DNA of 9,098 bases from Candidatus Methanophagales archaeon (lineage in GTDB: Archaea; Halobacteriota; Syntropharchaeia; Alkanophagales; Methanospirareceae): assembly GCA_030668065.1 (NCBI GenBank), contig DAOUUS010000046.1, forward strand, positions 1-9,098, in the 5' to 3' direction. The first letter of the stretch is position 1. Each line of letters starts with the position of its first letter. The translations under genes were made by a program, and so were the position numbers. The notes beneath the pieces are model-generated. The model was not told the DNA's origin, did no database searches, and worked only from the letters and a program-made list of their open reading frames with translations. Positions 1 to 6,692 of this stretch are shown here, one piece after another.

Positions 1-183
1 CCAAAAGAAGAAGAAACTGGGGTAGGAAGTTGGAATTGACCAACAGAAAATAGGTAAATATTGTTTTGCGTAATATGTCGAAGAAGACAAAATAGGCGAA
101 ATATAGTATTCTATGATCTCAGAAAATGAAACGAAAATTAGAGATAACACCTATAACGGGGCAACGGAATATGTGGAGCAATA
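1..183. other. Left-edge non-coding leader
   Basis: No complete gene is visible here. Frame 1 from the window edge is open to a TGA at 37-39 (last residues TGVGSWN), so this could be the tail of a gene that starts outside the window, but twelve codons are too few to judge. The rest is AT-rich and probably holds the promoter and leader of the glycosylase gene that starts at 184. Confidence 0.4.
94..107 (+). promoter_or_regulatory. Candidate archaeal promoter for the glycosylase gene
   Basis: A TATA-like box (AAATATAG, about 99-106) follows a purine-rich BRE-like stretch (AGGCGA). With the usual archaeal spacing of about 25 bp, transcription would start near 128-130 and give a leader of roughly 55 nt. 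The leader ends in a GGAG Shine-Dalgarno-like site at 175-178, five bases before the ATG at 184. The call rests on pattern alone. Confidence 0.35.
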
Positions 184-1116
184 ATGCAAGGTGAAAAACG
201 CGGCATCATGGAGACCGTAACTATTGAACCAAAGCCACCCTACGATATAAAGACTCATTTTGAACATTACAGCTTAGGCGATCTTCAACCATCGCCCGCC
301 ATATATGAAAAAGGTATTTACAGGCGGGCGTTCCGACTAAAAAATGATATTTTGGTTCCGGTTGAAATCGAACTAAATGATGATATTGATAGCCCGAAAT
401 TAAAGGCTACATTTTATTCTTCTGTCACTAAGAATGAACGAGAACAAGCCATTGCTAAAATAAAATGGGTTTTTGACATGGAATACGATTTGAAACCGTG
501 CTATGAATTCATGAATTCCGACCCGATTTTGAGTAGGGTCAGGAACAATAATTATGGCTTAAGGCCGAGCTACTACAGCACAGTCTATGAAGCGATTATT
601 GTCGCAATAGTGCAACAACAAATTTCATTGACGGTAGCCAGTCATATGGTATCACTTATTGTCAGAAGATATGGCGATTGTATCCGGGTTGGTACTAAAG
701 AATTCTGGGAGTTCCCGTCACCAAAAGAACTGGCAAAATCCCCTGTTAAAAGTTTAAAAGATTGTAAATTGAGCGAACGGAAAGCGGAGTATATTCGTGA
801 TTTCTCGCAGGTTGTTGCAAAAGGCGAGTTTTACCCCGAGAGCCTGAAAAAGTGCGATTATGAGCAGATTGTTGATAAAATAACTTCTTTTCGGGGCATG
901 GGACGATGGACAGCGGAAAGTGTAATTGTAACTTCCATTGATGTTGAAAACGTGAATCCTTCCGGCGACCTGGGTGTAAGAAAGGCAATTTCGCATTTTT
1001 ATAATGACGATAAACTCATGAGTGAAGCGGACGTCCGGAAATTTACTGAACGATGGGGGAGATATAAAGGGATTATAACCTATTATTTAATGGCGGAATA
1101 TGTACATAACGAGTAA
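184..1116 (+). CDS. alkA: AlkA-type DNA-3-methyladenine glycosylase (HhH-GPD family)
   Basis: Base-excision repair enzyme of the helix-hairpin-helix GPD superfamily, which cuts the N-glycosidic bond of alkylated purines in the nucleoid. The 310-residue length fits archaeal AlkA proteins. Residues about 20-110 form the poorly conserved N-terminal domain. The helical core begins near 130 with VAIVQQQIS, matching the family's I..QQ(I/L)S segment. The hairpin lies at about 226-249 with the G-[IM]-G-x-WTAE signature (GMGRWTAE, 238-245). The catalytic aspartate is Asp262 in NPSGDLGVRKA. The ATG at 184 was chosen because GGAG precedes it at good spacing; an in-frame ATG at 208 is a weaker alternative. 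The gene is probably co-transcribed with the small membrane protein 20 nt downstream. The family is secure; the exact lesion specificity is not, and a related HhH glycosylase acting on oxidised bases cannot be excluded. Confidence 0.85.
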   Translation: MQGEKRGIMETVTIEPKPPYDIKTHFEHYSLGDLQPSPAIYEKGIYRRAFRLKNDILVPVEIELNDDIDSPKLKATFYSSVTKNEREQAIAKIKWVFDMEYDLKPCYEFMNSDPILSRVRNNNYGLRPSYYSTVYEAIIVAIVQQQISLTVASHMVSLIVRRYGDCIRVGTKEFWEFPSPKELAKSPVKSLKDCKLSERKAEYIRDFSQVVAKGEFYPESLKKCDYEQIVDKITSFRGMGRWTAESVIVTSIDVENVNPSGDLGVRKAISHFYNDDKLMSEADVRKFTERWGRYKGIITYYLMAEYVHNE

Positions 1117-1136
1117 AAAAAATAAGTGGTGAAGTG

Positions 1137-1373
1137 ATGAGCGGTAATGAAGAAGATAAAAATCAAAAAAATCACGAAAACGCGATTGAACGCAGATTCT
1201 TAAAGATTGAAGCTAGCGTTAGCTTTTTATTTGGGACGGTGTTTTTCTTTCTGTATGATAATGCTATAGATGTGTATGCTGCCGAGTCCATTAAAAGTTA
1301 TGTCCTTTTAATGTTAGGTGTGACCTCTTACATAATTTCCATAATCATTTTTTGGCGATTACGAAAAGCATAA
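1137..1373 (+). CDS. Small two-helix membrane protein, unknown function
   Basis: I do not recognise this family. It encodes 78 residues from the ATG. The first ~25 residues are highly polar and rich in Glu, Asn and Lys (predicted cytoplasmic). Two hydrophobic helices follow at about 27-45 (SVSFLFGTVFFFLY) and 53-74 (SYVLLMLGVTSYIISIIIFW), then a basic tail RLRKA. The start is ambiguous because GTG at 1134 and ATG at 1137 are adjacent. I chose the ATG because a GGTGA site at 1128-1132 lies four bases before it but only one base before the GTG. The gene follows the alkA-type gene by 20 nt on the same strand, which suggests co-transcription but does not establish a repair role. Confidence 0.65.
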   Translation: MSGNEEDKNQKNHENAIERRFLKIEASVSFLFGTVFFFLYDNAIDVYAAESIKSYVLLMLGVTSYIISIIIFWRLRKA

Positions 1374-1463
1374 GAAAATAGAGTTCGCCGTGTGGTAACG
1401 TTTTGCTTGAGGCTAACCAGATAGAGAATAGTTACAGAAAGGACATACGTATGCCGCGAGTAC

Positions 1464-3017
1464 TTACGACGGTATCACATTTCCTATCGCGACATCCACA
1501 AGGTCATATATGTACATTGAAAGCATATCTACATACGGTGCGAGCATCTCCACCGGTCTCAAGATGAAAGCCAAAAAGAAGATAACCGAAAAAATCGCGG
1601 TTATCGCTAACGGAATGACCACAAGAGAAGTGGATTCTTTCACTTTTGGCTCTGCTACCGCACCCTCCGGTTCCTTAAAGAATGCGGTATGTAATATCGG
1701 GAAGAAATAAACAACATCCAGTAAAGACGCAATCAAAAGGACGAACAGGAATATAATCATCACAGGTGAAATAGTTTCGTATGCCACGTACGTACCCATG
1801 CACAAATACCATTTACTTATGAAGCCCACAACAGGTGGAATACCACACATTCCAAGCGCACCTATGGTGAATGCCAGCATCGTTATCGGCATTGTCTTCC
1901 CTATGCCACCCATCTCACTTATGTTCTTCTTACCGGTAGCCACCATTATCGCACCGGCACACATAAAAAGCGTTATCTTCATGTAGCCGTGGAACGGAAT
2001 GTGCATCATTGCACCCCGTATTCCTGGTTCTGTTAACAAAGCCGCACCCAAAAGTATGTAGGACAACTGATTTATGGTAGAATATGCAAGTCTTCTTTTC
2101 AAATTGTCTTGACCGATGGCAAACAAATTGGAAACGATCATTGTAAAGCCCGCGATACATGCAAGTAGCAGACCCAGTCCAAGCGAGGTCATCAAGTCCA
2201 CACCATATATGAAACACACAATCCGGACGATTCCGAACACGCCCGCTTTCACCACTGCTACTGCATGCAATAACGCACTTACAGGTGTCGGCGCCACCAT
2301 CGCTGCGGGTAACCATGAATGGAACGGCATCCACGCCGCTTTCAGGAACCCAAAAAGGAAACAGACGAACAAAATTATCAGCGTCCACTTATGTGCAGGA
2401 TTAAGAGCCGCAAGCGCAGCTATACCACCATTCGTGAAGTCCGTGGTCCCTGTAAGATAGTAAACCATCACCAACCCAAACAGGAAGAAACAGCCCGAGG
2501 TGAGCAGATACGCGAAATACTTATGACCCGCGCTCAAAGCCTCTGCTGTCTGATCGTGAACAACCAGAGCATATGTCGAGACAGTTAAAATCTCATAAAA
2601 AATGAATAGCGTGAGCAAATTCGAGGACATTGCAATGCCCAAAGCACCGAATATGGCAAGAGCGAAGCTAAAATAGAATCTAGTCTGTGCATGCTCCTTC
2701 AACGACCTCATATAGCCTATGGAATAGAACGTGACCAATATCCAGAGAGAAGAAGAAGTGAGTGCGAATAACATACCGAACGCATCTACTTTTAAGCCAA
2801 TTCCCAAGCCCGGTAATAAAGTCTGGCTAAAGGTGCATCTGATAACGTCGCCATCTAAAACCGGACGTATCATGGACAGAACGAGCGAAAAAGTCGCTAT
2901 ACTCGCTATGATTGCCACTCCTTCCCGTATATTCGGCCATTTACCTAATAAAAATATTAAAGGAGCTGCTATTAACGGGCACAAAAGGACTAACAGTGGC
3001 GTAAGCATCTCTACCAT
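1464..3017 (-). CDS. Proton antiporter subunit, MrpD/NuoM/NuoN-like (second of a pair)
   Basis: A 517-residue polytopic membrane protein of the proton-conducting antiporter family (Proton_antipo_M), found in Mrp Na+/H+ antiporters and in complex I-like enzymes (Nuo, Fpo, Mbh). It should move H+ or Na+ across the cytoplasmic membrane. The ion-path residues are present: Glu142 in helix 5 (FYEILTVSTYALV), Lys226 in helix 7 (GFLKAAWMPFHSWLP), His251 and Lys257 in the next helix (LLHAVAVVKAG), Lys347 (HGYMKITLF) and Lys402 (GFISKWYL). The ATG at 3017 lies inside the last codons of the upstream antiporter gene (7-nt overlap), with a GGGGG-rich Shine-Dalgarno-like site at about 3026-3031, so translation is probably coupled. 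It is the last gene of the minus-strand unit. Whether it belongs to Mrp, Mbh or another complex cannot be told, because no partner subunits are in the window. Confidence 0.85.
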   Translation of the reverse strand: MVEMLTPLLVLLCPLIAAPLIFLLGKWPNIREGVAIIASIATFSLVLSMIRPVLDGDVIRCTFSQTLLPGLGIGLKVDAFGMLFALTSSSLWILVTFYSIGYMRSLKEHAQTRFYFSFALAIFGALGIAMSSNLLTLFIFYEILTVSTYALVVHDQTAEALSAGHKYFAYLLTSGCFFLFGLVMVYYLTGTTDFTNGGIAALAALNPAHKWTLIILFVCFLFGFLKAAWMPFHSWLPAAMVAPTPVSALLHAVAVVKAGVFGIVRIVCFIYGVDLMTSLGLGLLLACIAGFTMIVSNLFAIGQDNLKRRLAYSTINQLSYILLGAALLTEPGIRGAMMHIPFHGYMKITLFMCAGAIMVATGKKNISEMGGIGKTMPITMLAFTIGALGMCGIPPVVGFISKWYLCMGTYVAYETISPVMIIFLFVLLIASLLDVVYFFPILHTAFFKEPEGAVAEPKVKESTSLVVIPLAITAIFSVIFFLAFILRPVEMLAPYVDMLSMYIYDLVDVAIGNVIPS

Positions 3018-4549
3018 TGCGGCATCCCCCCTACACCCAATTCACATAACATCTGGTCCATCATAGGTGCAAACACGCCTGTAAGCCATAAAATACCCAC
3101 GACAATACAAAGAACCGCGAGTAATAACATTGGTACAACCATACTGAGCGGCACATCCGCTTTCTTCGTGTCGTGATGATGCCCATTCCCTGAGTTGACA
3201 AAATAAATACGGTCAACTATTCGCCAGAAATAAGCAAGGTTCAGAAGTGTACTGATCATGAGTATAACCACAAATGCGTAACCGGAAATAGGCATAGTTG
3301 CCGTAGCCTCTAAAGATGCAAAAAGTAAAAACAGTTTCGTGGCAAAGCCCGTACACGGGGGCACACCAATCATGGCAATCGCAGCTAAAGTGAATGCCGC
3401 ACTTGCAAATGGCATCTTCTTCCCTAACCCTTCAAAATCCTTTATATCCCAGAGGTTCAATTTATAGATGAATGCACCCGCCGCCAAAAACAGGCAGCCT
3501 TTCATTATCGCATGATTTAAGATGTGCGCAATCGCACCGACAAGGCCCCATGCCGAAATTGGTGCCAGCCCTATTCCCAGCACGATATAGCCTATCTGGG
3601 CAATGCTGGAATATGCAAGCATCCGCTTCAATTTTGTCTGTTGTATCGCGAGTACCGACCCTGCTATTATGCCTATCGCCGCAATCCAGCAGAGTGCAAT
3701 TTCCACACCGCCATAGCTCTGCAAGAACTTGATTGTGAACACGGAGAAAATAACTCTTATTAAGGCATATACAGAAACTTTGGACATCGTAGCTGCGATT
3801 ATCGCACTTACCGCAGAAGGTGCGTACGTATATGCGTCCGGCTGCCATACATGTAACGGAAATAGCGCCATCTTTATGCCCATCCCGACAGCAAAGAACA
3901 CAAACGCTGCTTGCACTGCTCTGTTCCCATACAGCGGTGGCAGCAGTGCCGAAAGATCTGCCATATTTAGCGTGCCGGTGACCGCGTACAAGAAACCCGC
4001 ACCTAGCAGGTAGAAGCAGGCACCCATAGAGCCCATAATCACATAGTTGTAACTCGCTTTTAACGCTCTTCCACCGGCAACTGCTATCAATGCGTATGAC
4101 GCTAATGCCGATATTTCCAGGAATACGTACAGATTGAATATATCCCCTGTCACAACTATGCCACATAAACCTGTGATAAGTAGTTGAAATACCGAATAGA
4201 ACGGAACTATCTTAAGCGGTAGCTCCTTCTCTACGCTTCGTTTTGAATATATAGCACAAATAAAGCTAAGAAGTAGAATCACGATGAGTACATAAGCATT
4301 AAACGTATCTATTACGTATTCTATGCCCCATGGCGGTGCCCAGCCACCCAATTTGTAATGTATGGGCCCTTCAGCCAGGACGCGTTTCAGCATAGAGAAC
4401 GCCATCAACAGTTGTATGAATATGGTAGCTAACGAAATAGGAAACGCGACTTTCTTGTTTAGCCAACCGGCGATTAAGATAGTAAATGCTGCAAACATCG
4501 AGATTACAATCACAAGCACCGGATAATGTTCAGCTAAAAACCATGTCAT
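3011..4549 (-). CDS. Proton antiporter subunit, MrpD-like (first of a pair)
   Basis: A 512-residue membrane protein with the Proton_antipo_M domain. The N-terminal GGWAPPWGIEYVIDTFNAY segment (about 68-86) is typical of MrpD/MnhD subunits. Numbered from the ATG, the ion-translocation residues are Glu145 in helix 5 (VFLEISALASYAL), Lys226 in helix 7 (GIKMALFPLHVWQPDAY), Lys257 in helix 8 (MSKVSVYAL), Lys350 (HAIMKGCLFL) and Lys405 (GFATKLFLL). A His-rich loop, GNGHHHDTKK, lies near 454-463. Two adjacent starts exist, GTG at 4552 and ATG at 4549; both are in range of GGGAG at 4560-4564 and I prefer the ATG. The 3' end overlaps the next antiporter gene by 7 nt. The two proteins share the same fold and key residues but differ clearly in sequence, so they look like distinct paralogous subunits rather than a recent duplication. 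No MrpA, B, C, E, F or G gene is visible. Confidence 0.87.
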   Translation of the reverse strand: MTWFLAEHYPVLVIVISMFAAFTILIAGWLNKKVAFPISLATIFIQLLMAFSMLKRVLAEGPIHYKLGGWAPPWGIEYVIDTFNAYVLIVILLLSFICAIYSKRSVEKELPLKIVPFYSVFQLLITGLCGIVVTGDIFNLYVFLEISALASYALIAVAGGRALKASYNYVIMGSMGACFYLLGAGFLYAVTGTLNMADLSALLPPLYGNRAVQAAFVFFAVGMGIKMALFPLHVWQPDAYTYAPSAVSAIIAATMSKVSVYALIRVIFSVFTIKFLQSYGGVEIALCWIAAIGIIAGSVLAIQQTKLKRMLAYSSIAQIGYIVLGIGLAPISAWGLVGAIAHILNHAIMKGCLFLAAGAFIYKLNLWDIKDFEGLGKKMPFASAAFTLAAIAMIGVPPCTGFATKLFLLFASLEATATMPISGYAFVVILMISTLLNLAYFWRIVDRIYFVNSGNGHHHDTKKADVPLSMVVPMLLLAVLCIVVGILWLTGVFAPMMDQMLCELGVGGMPQW

Positions 4550-4657
4550 CACTATTTCTCTCCCTTCCGCTTTTAGTTCGCCCTCTCGCTACTGCCTTCC
4601 TTAGTCATTTCACTTCTCTTCGCCATCCGTACACCAACCTAAAGAGGATAGAAGCAC

Positions 4658-4680
4658 TATATATATCTTTCCCTTTTTCG
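4658..4680 (-). promoter_or_regulatory. Candidate promoter of the antiporter pair
   Basis: Read on the minus strand, a purine-rich BRE-like stretch (CGAAAAAGGGAAAG, 4680-4667) runs straight into a TATA box ATATATATAG (about 4667-4658). This is a strong archaeal promoter pattern. The predicted start of transcription is near 4636, giving a leader of roughly 85 nt before the first antiporter gene. It indicates that the pair can be expressed independently of carS, whose end is at 4689. Confidence 0.55.
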
Positions 4681-4688
4681 CTGTTGTA

Positions 4689-5213
4689 TCACCAGGGCAC
4701 CTCTTTTCGCCCCAGTTTAAAGCCGATGTAATTTGTAAGTAAGTGCAGTAGGGGCGTAATTATAACTACAATAATGATTATTTCCAGAGTGAAAGTGTCA
4801 ATGAACCAATCTCGTGCAAACAGGAACAGAAGCAGCCACGCGCCCGCCACAAAGTCCAGTTGGTCCACAATAGGGAACGGTGCACCTCTTTTCAGCCCCA
4901 CGCGCCGCTTTACGAGACTAGCCAGGAGGTCACCAAGCATCGCACCGACGGCTAAGCAAAAAATCGGGACTAAACAAAAAGGGAAAGGCCCGAACGAGTG
5001 GGAAAAGGGTTGTTGGATTATACCACATAGGACTCCGCAAGCGGTGCCATTCAAGAAGCCTTCATAAGTCTTACCCTCACCCAGCAACCTGTTTTTACCC
5101 CAATAAATACCGCGGTCTATGGGTGTTTTCCCTTTGAAGAACCCCGCACTCAGATTCGTGATGTACGCAGGCAGCATCAGCCATATCGCATAGAGGATAA
5201 TCGTAGGGTCCAT
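4689..5213 (-). CDS. carS: CDP-archaeol synthase
   Basis: Integral membrane enzyme of archaeal ether-lipid synthesis (formerly DUF46). It joins CTP and 2,3-bis-O-geranylgeranylglyceryl phosphate to give CDP-archaeol and pyrophosphate, the precursor of polar head-group attachment. About 174 residues, the usual family length, with hydrophobic helices through most of the chain. Family motifs, numbered from the ATG: LPAYITNLSAG near 14-24, GEGKTYEGF near 45-53, GDLLASLVKRRVG near 94-106, RGAPFP near 109-114 and DQLDF at 117-121. An upstream in-frame GTG at 5219 would add two residues. I prefer the ATG at 5213 because it lies about 26 bp from the centre of a TATA box, as expected for a leaderless mRNA, and no good Shine-Dalgarno site is present. 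The gene lies downstream of nikR on the same strand but appears to have its own promoter. Confidence 0.92.
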   Translation of the reverse strand: MDPTIILYAIWLMLPAYITNLSAGFFKGKTPIDRGIYWGKNRLLGEGKTYEGFLNGTACGVLCGIIQQPFSHSFGPFPFCLVPIFCLAVGAMLGDLLASLVKRRVGLKRGAPFPIVDQLDFVAGAWLLLFLFARDWFIDTFTLEIIIIVVIITPLLHLLTNYIGFKLGRKEVPW

Positions 5214-5234
5214 ATTCACTTAATATCAGGACGG

Positions 5235-5243
5235 TTTATAAAA
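5235..5243 (-). promoter_or_regulatory. Candidate promoter of carS
   Basis: On the minus strand TTTTATAAA (5243-5235) lies in the 64-bp gap between nikR and the carS ATG. Its centre is about 26 bp from that ATG, so transcription would begin at or within a few bases of the start codon, predicting a leaderless mRNA. The call rests on sequence pattern and spacing only. Confidence 0.5.
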
Positions 5244-5277
5244 TCCACGAGCTTTTTGAAATACCGAAACTACCGTA

Positions 5278-5661
5278 TCATGCCACTATCAACTTAACAT
5301 AGTCCATCTTTCGACTCGTCTGGAAATACCGGACCAATTGCTTTATCCGCGCTGCGTCACCCTCCAGAATGAATACTTCGAGGCATTTGTCCTCGCGTAA
5401 GTGGTTATGAATCTGCGTACTTATGATGTCCTCAAATTCGTGCTTTATCTCGGTTACTGTATCTTCCACTTTCTGTGCATGTATGAGCAATAGCACGGAA
5501 TTGAGCTTGCCTTCTAAAACCGCTTTATCCCGATTGTCCGCGAGTAACATCCTCACCCCTGCTCTTACCACTTCCGAGCGACCAGAAAAGCCAAGCTCAT
5601 TTTGTAGTTTGTCTATTTCATCCAATATCCCTTCGTTTAGTGATATGCTGACAATTGCCAT
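5278..5661 (-). CDS. nikR: NikR-type nickel-responsive transcriptional regulator
   Basis: A 127-residue protein with the NikR architecture: an N-terminal ribbon-helix-helix DNA-binding domain (about 1-45; VSISLNEGILDEIDKL, then GFSGRSEVVRAGVRMLL) and a C-terminal ACT-like metal-binding and tetramerisation domain (about 53-127). All four nickel ligands of E. coli NikR (His76, His87, His89, Cys95) have counterparts at the same spacing: His74, His85, His87 and Cys93, in EIKHEF and QIHNHLREDKCLE. In the DNA-contacting beta strand, Arg3 of E. coli NikR is replaced by Ile3 and Thr5 and Thr7 by Ser, so the operator sequence is likely different. The ATG at 5661 has no clear Shine-Dalgarno site. The gene diverges from a ZnuA/ZnuC-like transporter, suggesting that it controls that transporter and perhaps itself. 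The family is confident; the metal sensed in the cell is inferred. Confidence 0.85.
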   Translation of the reverse strand: MAIVSISLNEGILDEIDKLQNELGFSGRSEVVRAGVRMLLADNRDKAVLEGKLNSVLLLIHAQKVEDTVTEIKHEFEDIISTQIHNHLREDKCLEVFILEGDAARIKQLVRYFQTSRKMDYVKLIVA

Positions 5662-5695
5662 TTTTCGTGCTTTTTTGTTTTGCTTTGTACGGGTG

Positions 5696-5775
5696 AATAG
5701 CTATTATTAATCTCTATATAAATACACCCCAAGATATTATTAACAATTTGTTTAAAAGCTATTAATACCTATTAC
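5696..5775. promoter_or_regulatory. Divergent nikR/znuA promoter with candidate operator repeats
   Basis: A single AT-rich core serves both directions: CTATATAAATA (about 5714-5724) reads as a TATA box for znuA and its complement TATTTATATAG as one for nikR. Predicted starts are near 5745 (+) and 5692 (-). Flanking repeats are a 10-bp palindrome AATAGCTATT (5696-5705), TATTATTAA at 5702-5710 and again at 5735-5743 (33 bp apart, about three helical turns), and AGCTATTA at 5699-5706 and again at 5757-5764. An imperfect outer dyad is formed by AATAG...ATTAAT (5696-5711) and ATTAATACCTATT (5761-5773). Their positions at the predicted transcription starts suit repression by the adjacent NikR-type protein. 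The assignment of these repeats as operators is inference. Confidence 0.45.
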
Positions 5776-5810
5776 TAAACCAGACTAGCTGTAAAGGAGA
5801 AGGGGTAAAG

Positions 5811-6686
5811 ATGGAAAAGCGAAGGGGGATATTAGTTGTAATGTTGTTTGCGGTCATCTGCATGATCGCCGTGAGTGCCACGTACATTTACACTAACCCG
5901 GATAGAGGCAGAGTAGCAGATGAAGAAGCAATAGGGGTGGTTGTGACTATACTACCACAAGCGGATTTCGTGCATCAAGTAGCAGGCGACAAAGTGCGGG
6001 TTACGGTCATGATACCGCCGGGAGCGAGTCCTCATACCTATGAACCAACACCGGGTCAGTTAATGGAAGTCAGCAAGGCGAAGATATACTTAAAAGTAGG
6101 CTCGGGCGTGGAATTCGAGCAGACCTGGCTGGACAAGATTATTGGTGTCAATCCCGAAATGCAGGTTGTTAACTGCTCTTACGGTATTACAAAACAGGGA
6201 AAGGACCCGCACATCTGGAATTCTCCTAGCAATGCCAAAATCATGGTTACGAATATCTGCAATGGAGTTGTCGCGTTTGACCCCGGCAATGCTACTTTTT
6301 ATACCGCGAACCGCGATAATTACTTGCAAGAGCTTGATACGCTCGACACGTACATCCGCGATAGGCTGGCCAAAAACGCTACAAAACGCGTATTTATGAT
6401 CTACCATCCCGCATTTGGGTATTTCGCTAAGGACTATAATCTAACGCAAATAGCGATTGAACATAAAGGGAAAGCGCCAACCCCAAAAGTAATCCGGGAT
6501 TGTATAGATAACGCACGGGACTACAACTTGTCGTATGTTTACGTGGCGCCACAATTTGCAACAGAAGATGCTGAAGCGATTGCACGTGAGATTGGCGGGC
6601 AAACAGCCTTTATAAATCCGATTCCACGTGACTATATCGCAAACATGCGCAATGTAACAATTTCTCTCGCGAGAGAACTGGAATGA
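5811..6686 (+). CDS. znuA: ZnuA/TroA-like metal ABC transporter substrate-binding protein
   Basis: Extracytoplasmic metal-binding protein of the cluster A-I (ZnuA/TroA/PsaA) family, 291 residues. A hydrophobic segment at about 7-27 follows MEKRR; there is no proper lipobox around Cys17, so it is probably an uncleaved anchor or a signal peptide. The binding residues are His75 (GASPHTYEPTP), His134 (KDPHIWNSP) and His199 (MIYHPAFGYF). The fourth ligand position, often Asp in this family, is Asn269 (FINPIPRDY). EHKGKAPTP (217-225) is a conserved family segment. The His-rich loop typical of bacterial ZnuA is missing. The ATG at 5811 is preceded by AGGAG (5795-5799) and a GGGG stretch. It is followed after 6 nt by the ATPase gene. 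Three histidines favour zinc or a similar divalent ion, but manganese or nickel cannot be excluded. Confidence 0.88.
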   Translation: MEKRRGILVVMLFAVICMIAVSATYIYTNPDRGRVADEEAIGVVVTILPQADFVHQVAGDKVRVTVMIPPGASPHTYEPTPGQLMEVSKAKIYLKVGSGVEFEQTWLDKIIGVNPEMQVVNCSYGITKQGKDPHIWNSPSNAKIMVTNICNGVVAFDPGNATFYTANRDNYLQELDTLDTYIRDRLAKNATKRVFMIYHPAFGYFAKDYNLTQIAIEHKGKAPTPKVIRDCIDNARDYNLSYVYVAPQFATEDAEAIAREIGGQTAFINPIPRDYIANMRNVTISLARELE

Positions 6687-6692
6687 TTAATT

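Noticed and set aside
1444..1453. Perfect 10-bp palindrome CATACGTATG between the convergent small membrane protein and antiporter genes.
   Set aside because: It is a single short palindrome with no second copy seen, no following T-tract and no promoter near it, so chance is a sufficient explanation.
1930..2388. A 152-codon open frame on the minus strand inside the second antiporter gene.
   Set aside because: It lies wholly within a gene with strong family motifs and its translation is Cys/Arg-rich without recognisable domains, so it is a shadow frame.
3462..4166. A 234-codon open frame on the minus strand inside the first antiporter gene.
   Set aside because: It overlaps the conserved antiporter core in another frame, and its Cys/Ser/Arg-rich translation resembles no protein family.
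3011..4549. Recent tandem duplication as the origin of the two antiporter genes.
   Set aside because: They share the fold and key Glu/Lys positions but differ through most of the sequence and at both ends, as expected of old paralogues with separate roles.
5811..5880. A lipoprotein signal around Cys17 of the ZnuA-like protein.
   Set aside because: The residues before Cys17 (AVI) do not fit the lipobox, which needs a small residue just before the cysteine, so a membrane anchor or ordinary signal peptide is more likely.
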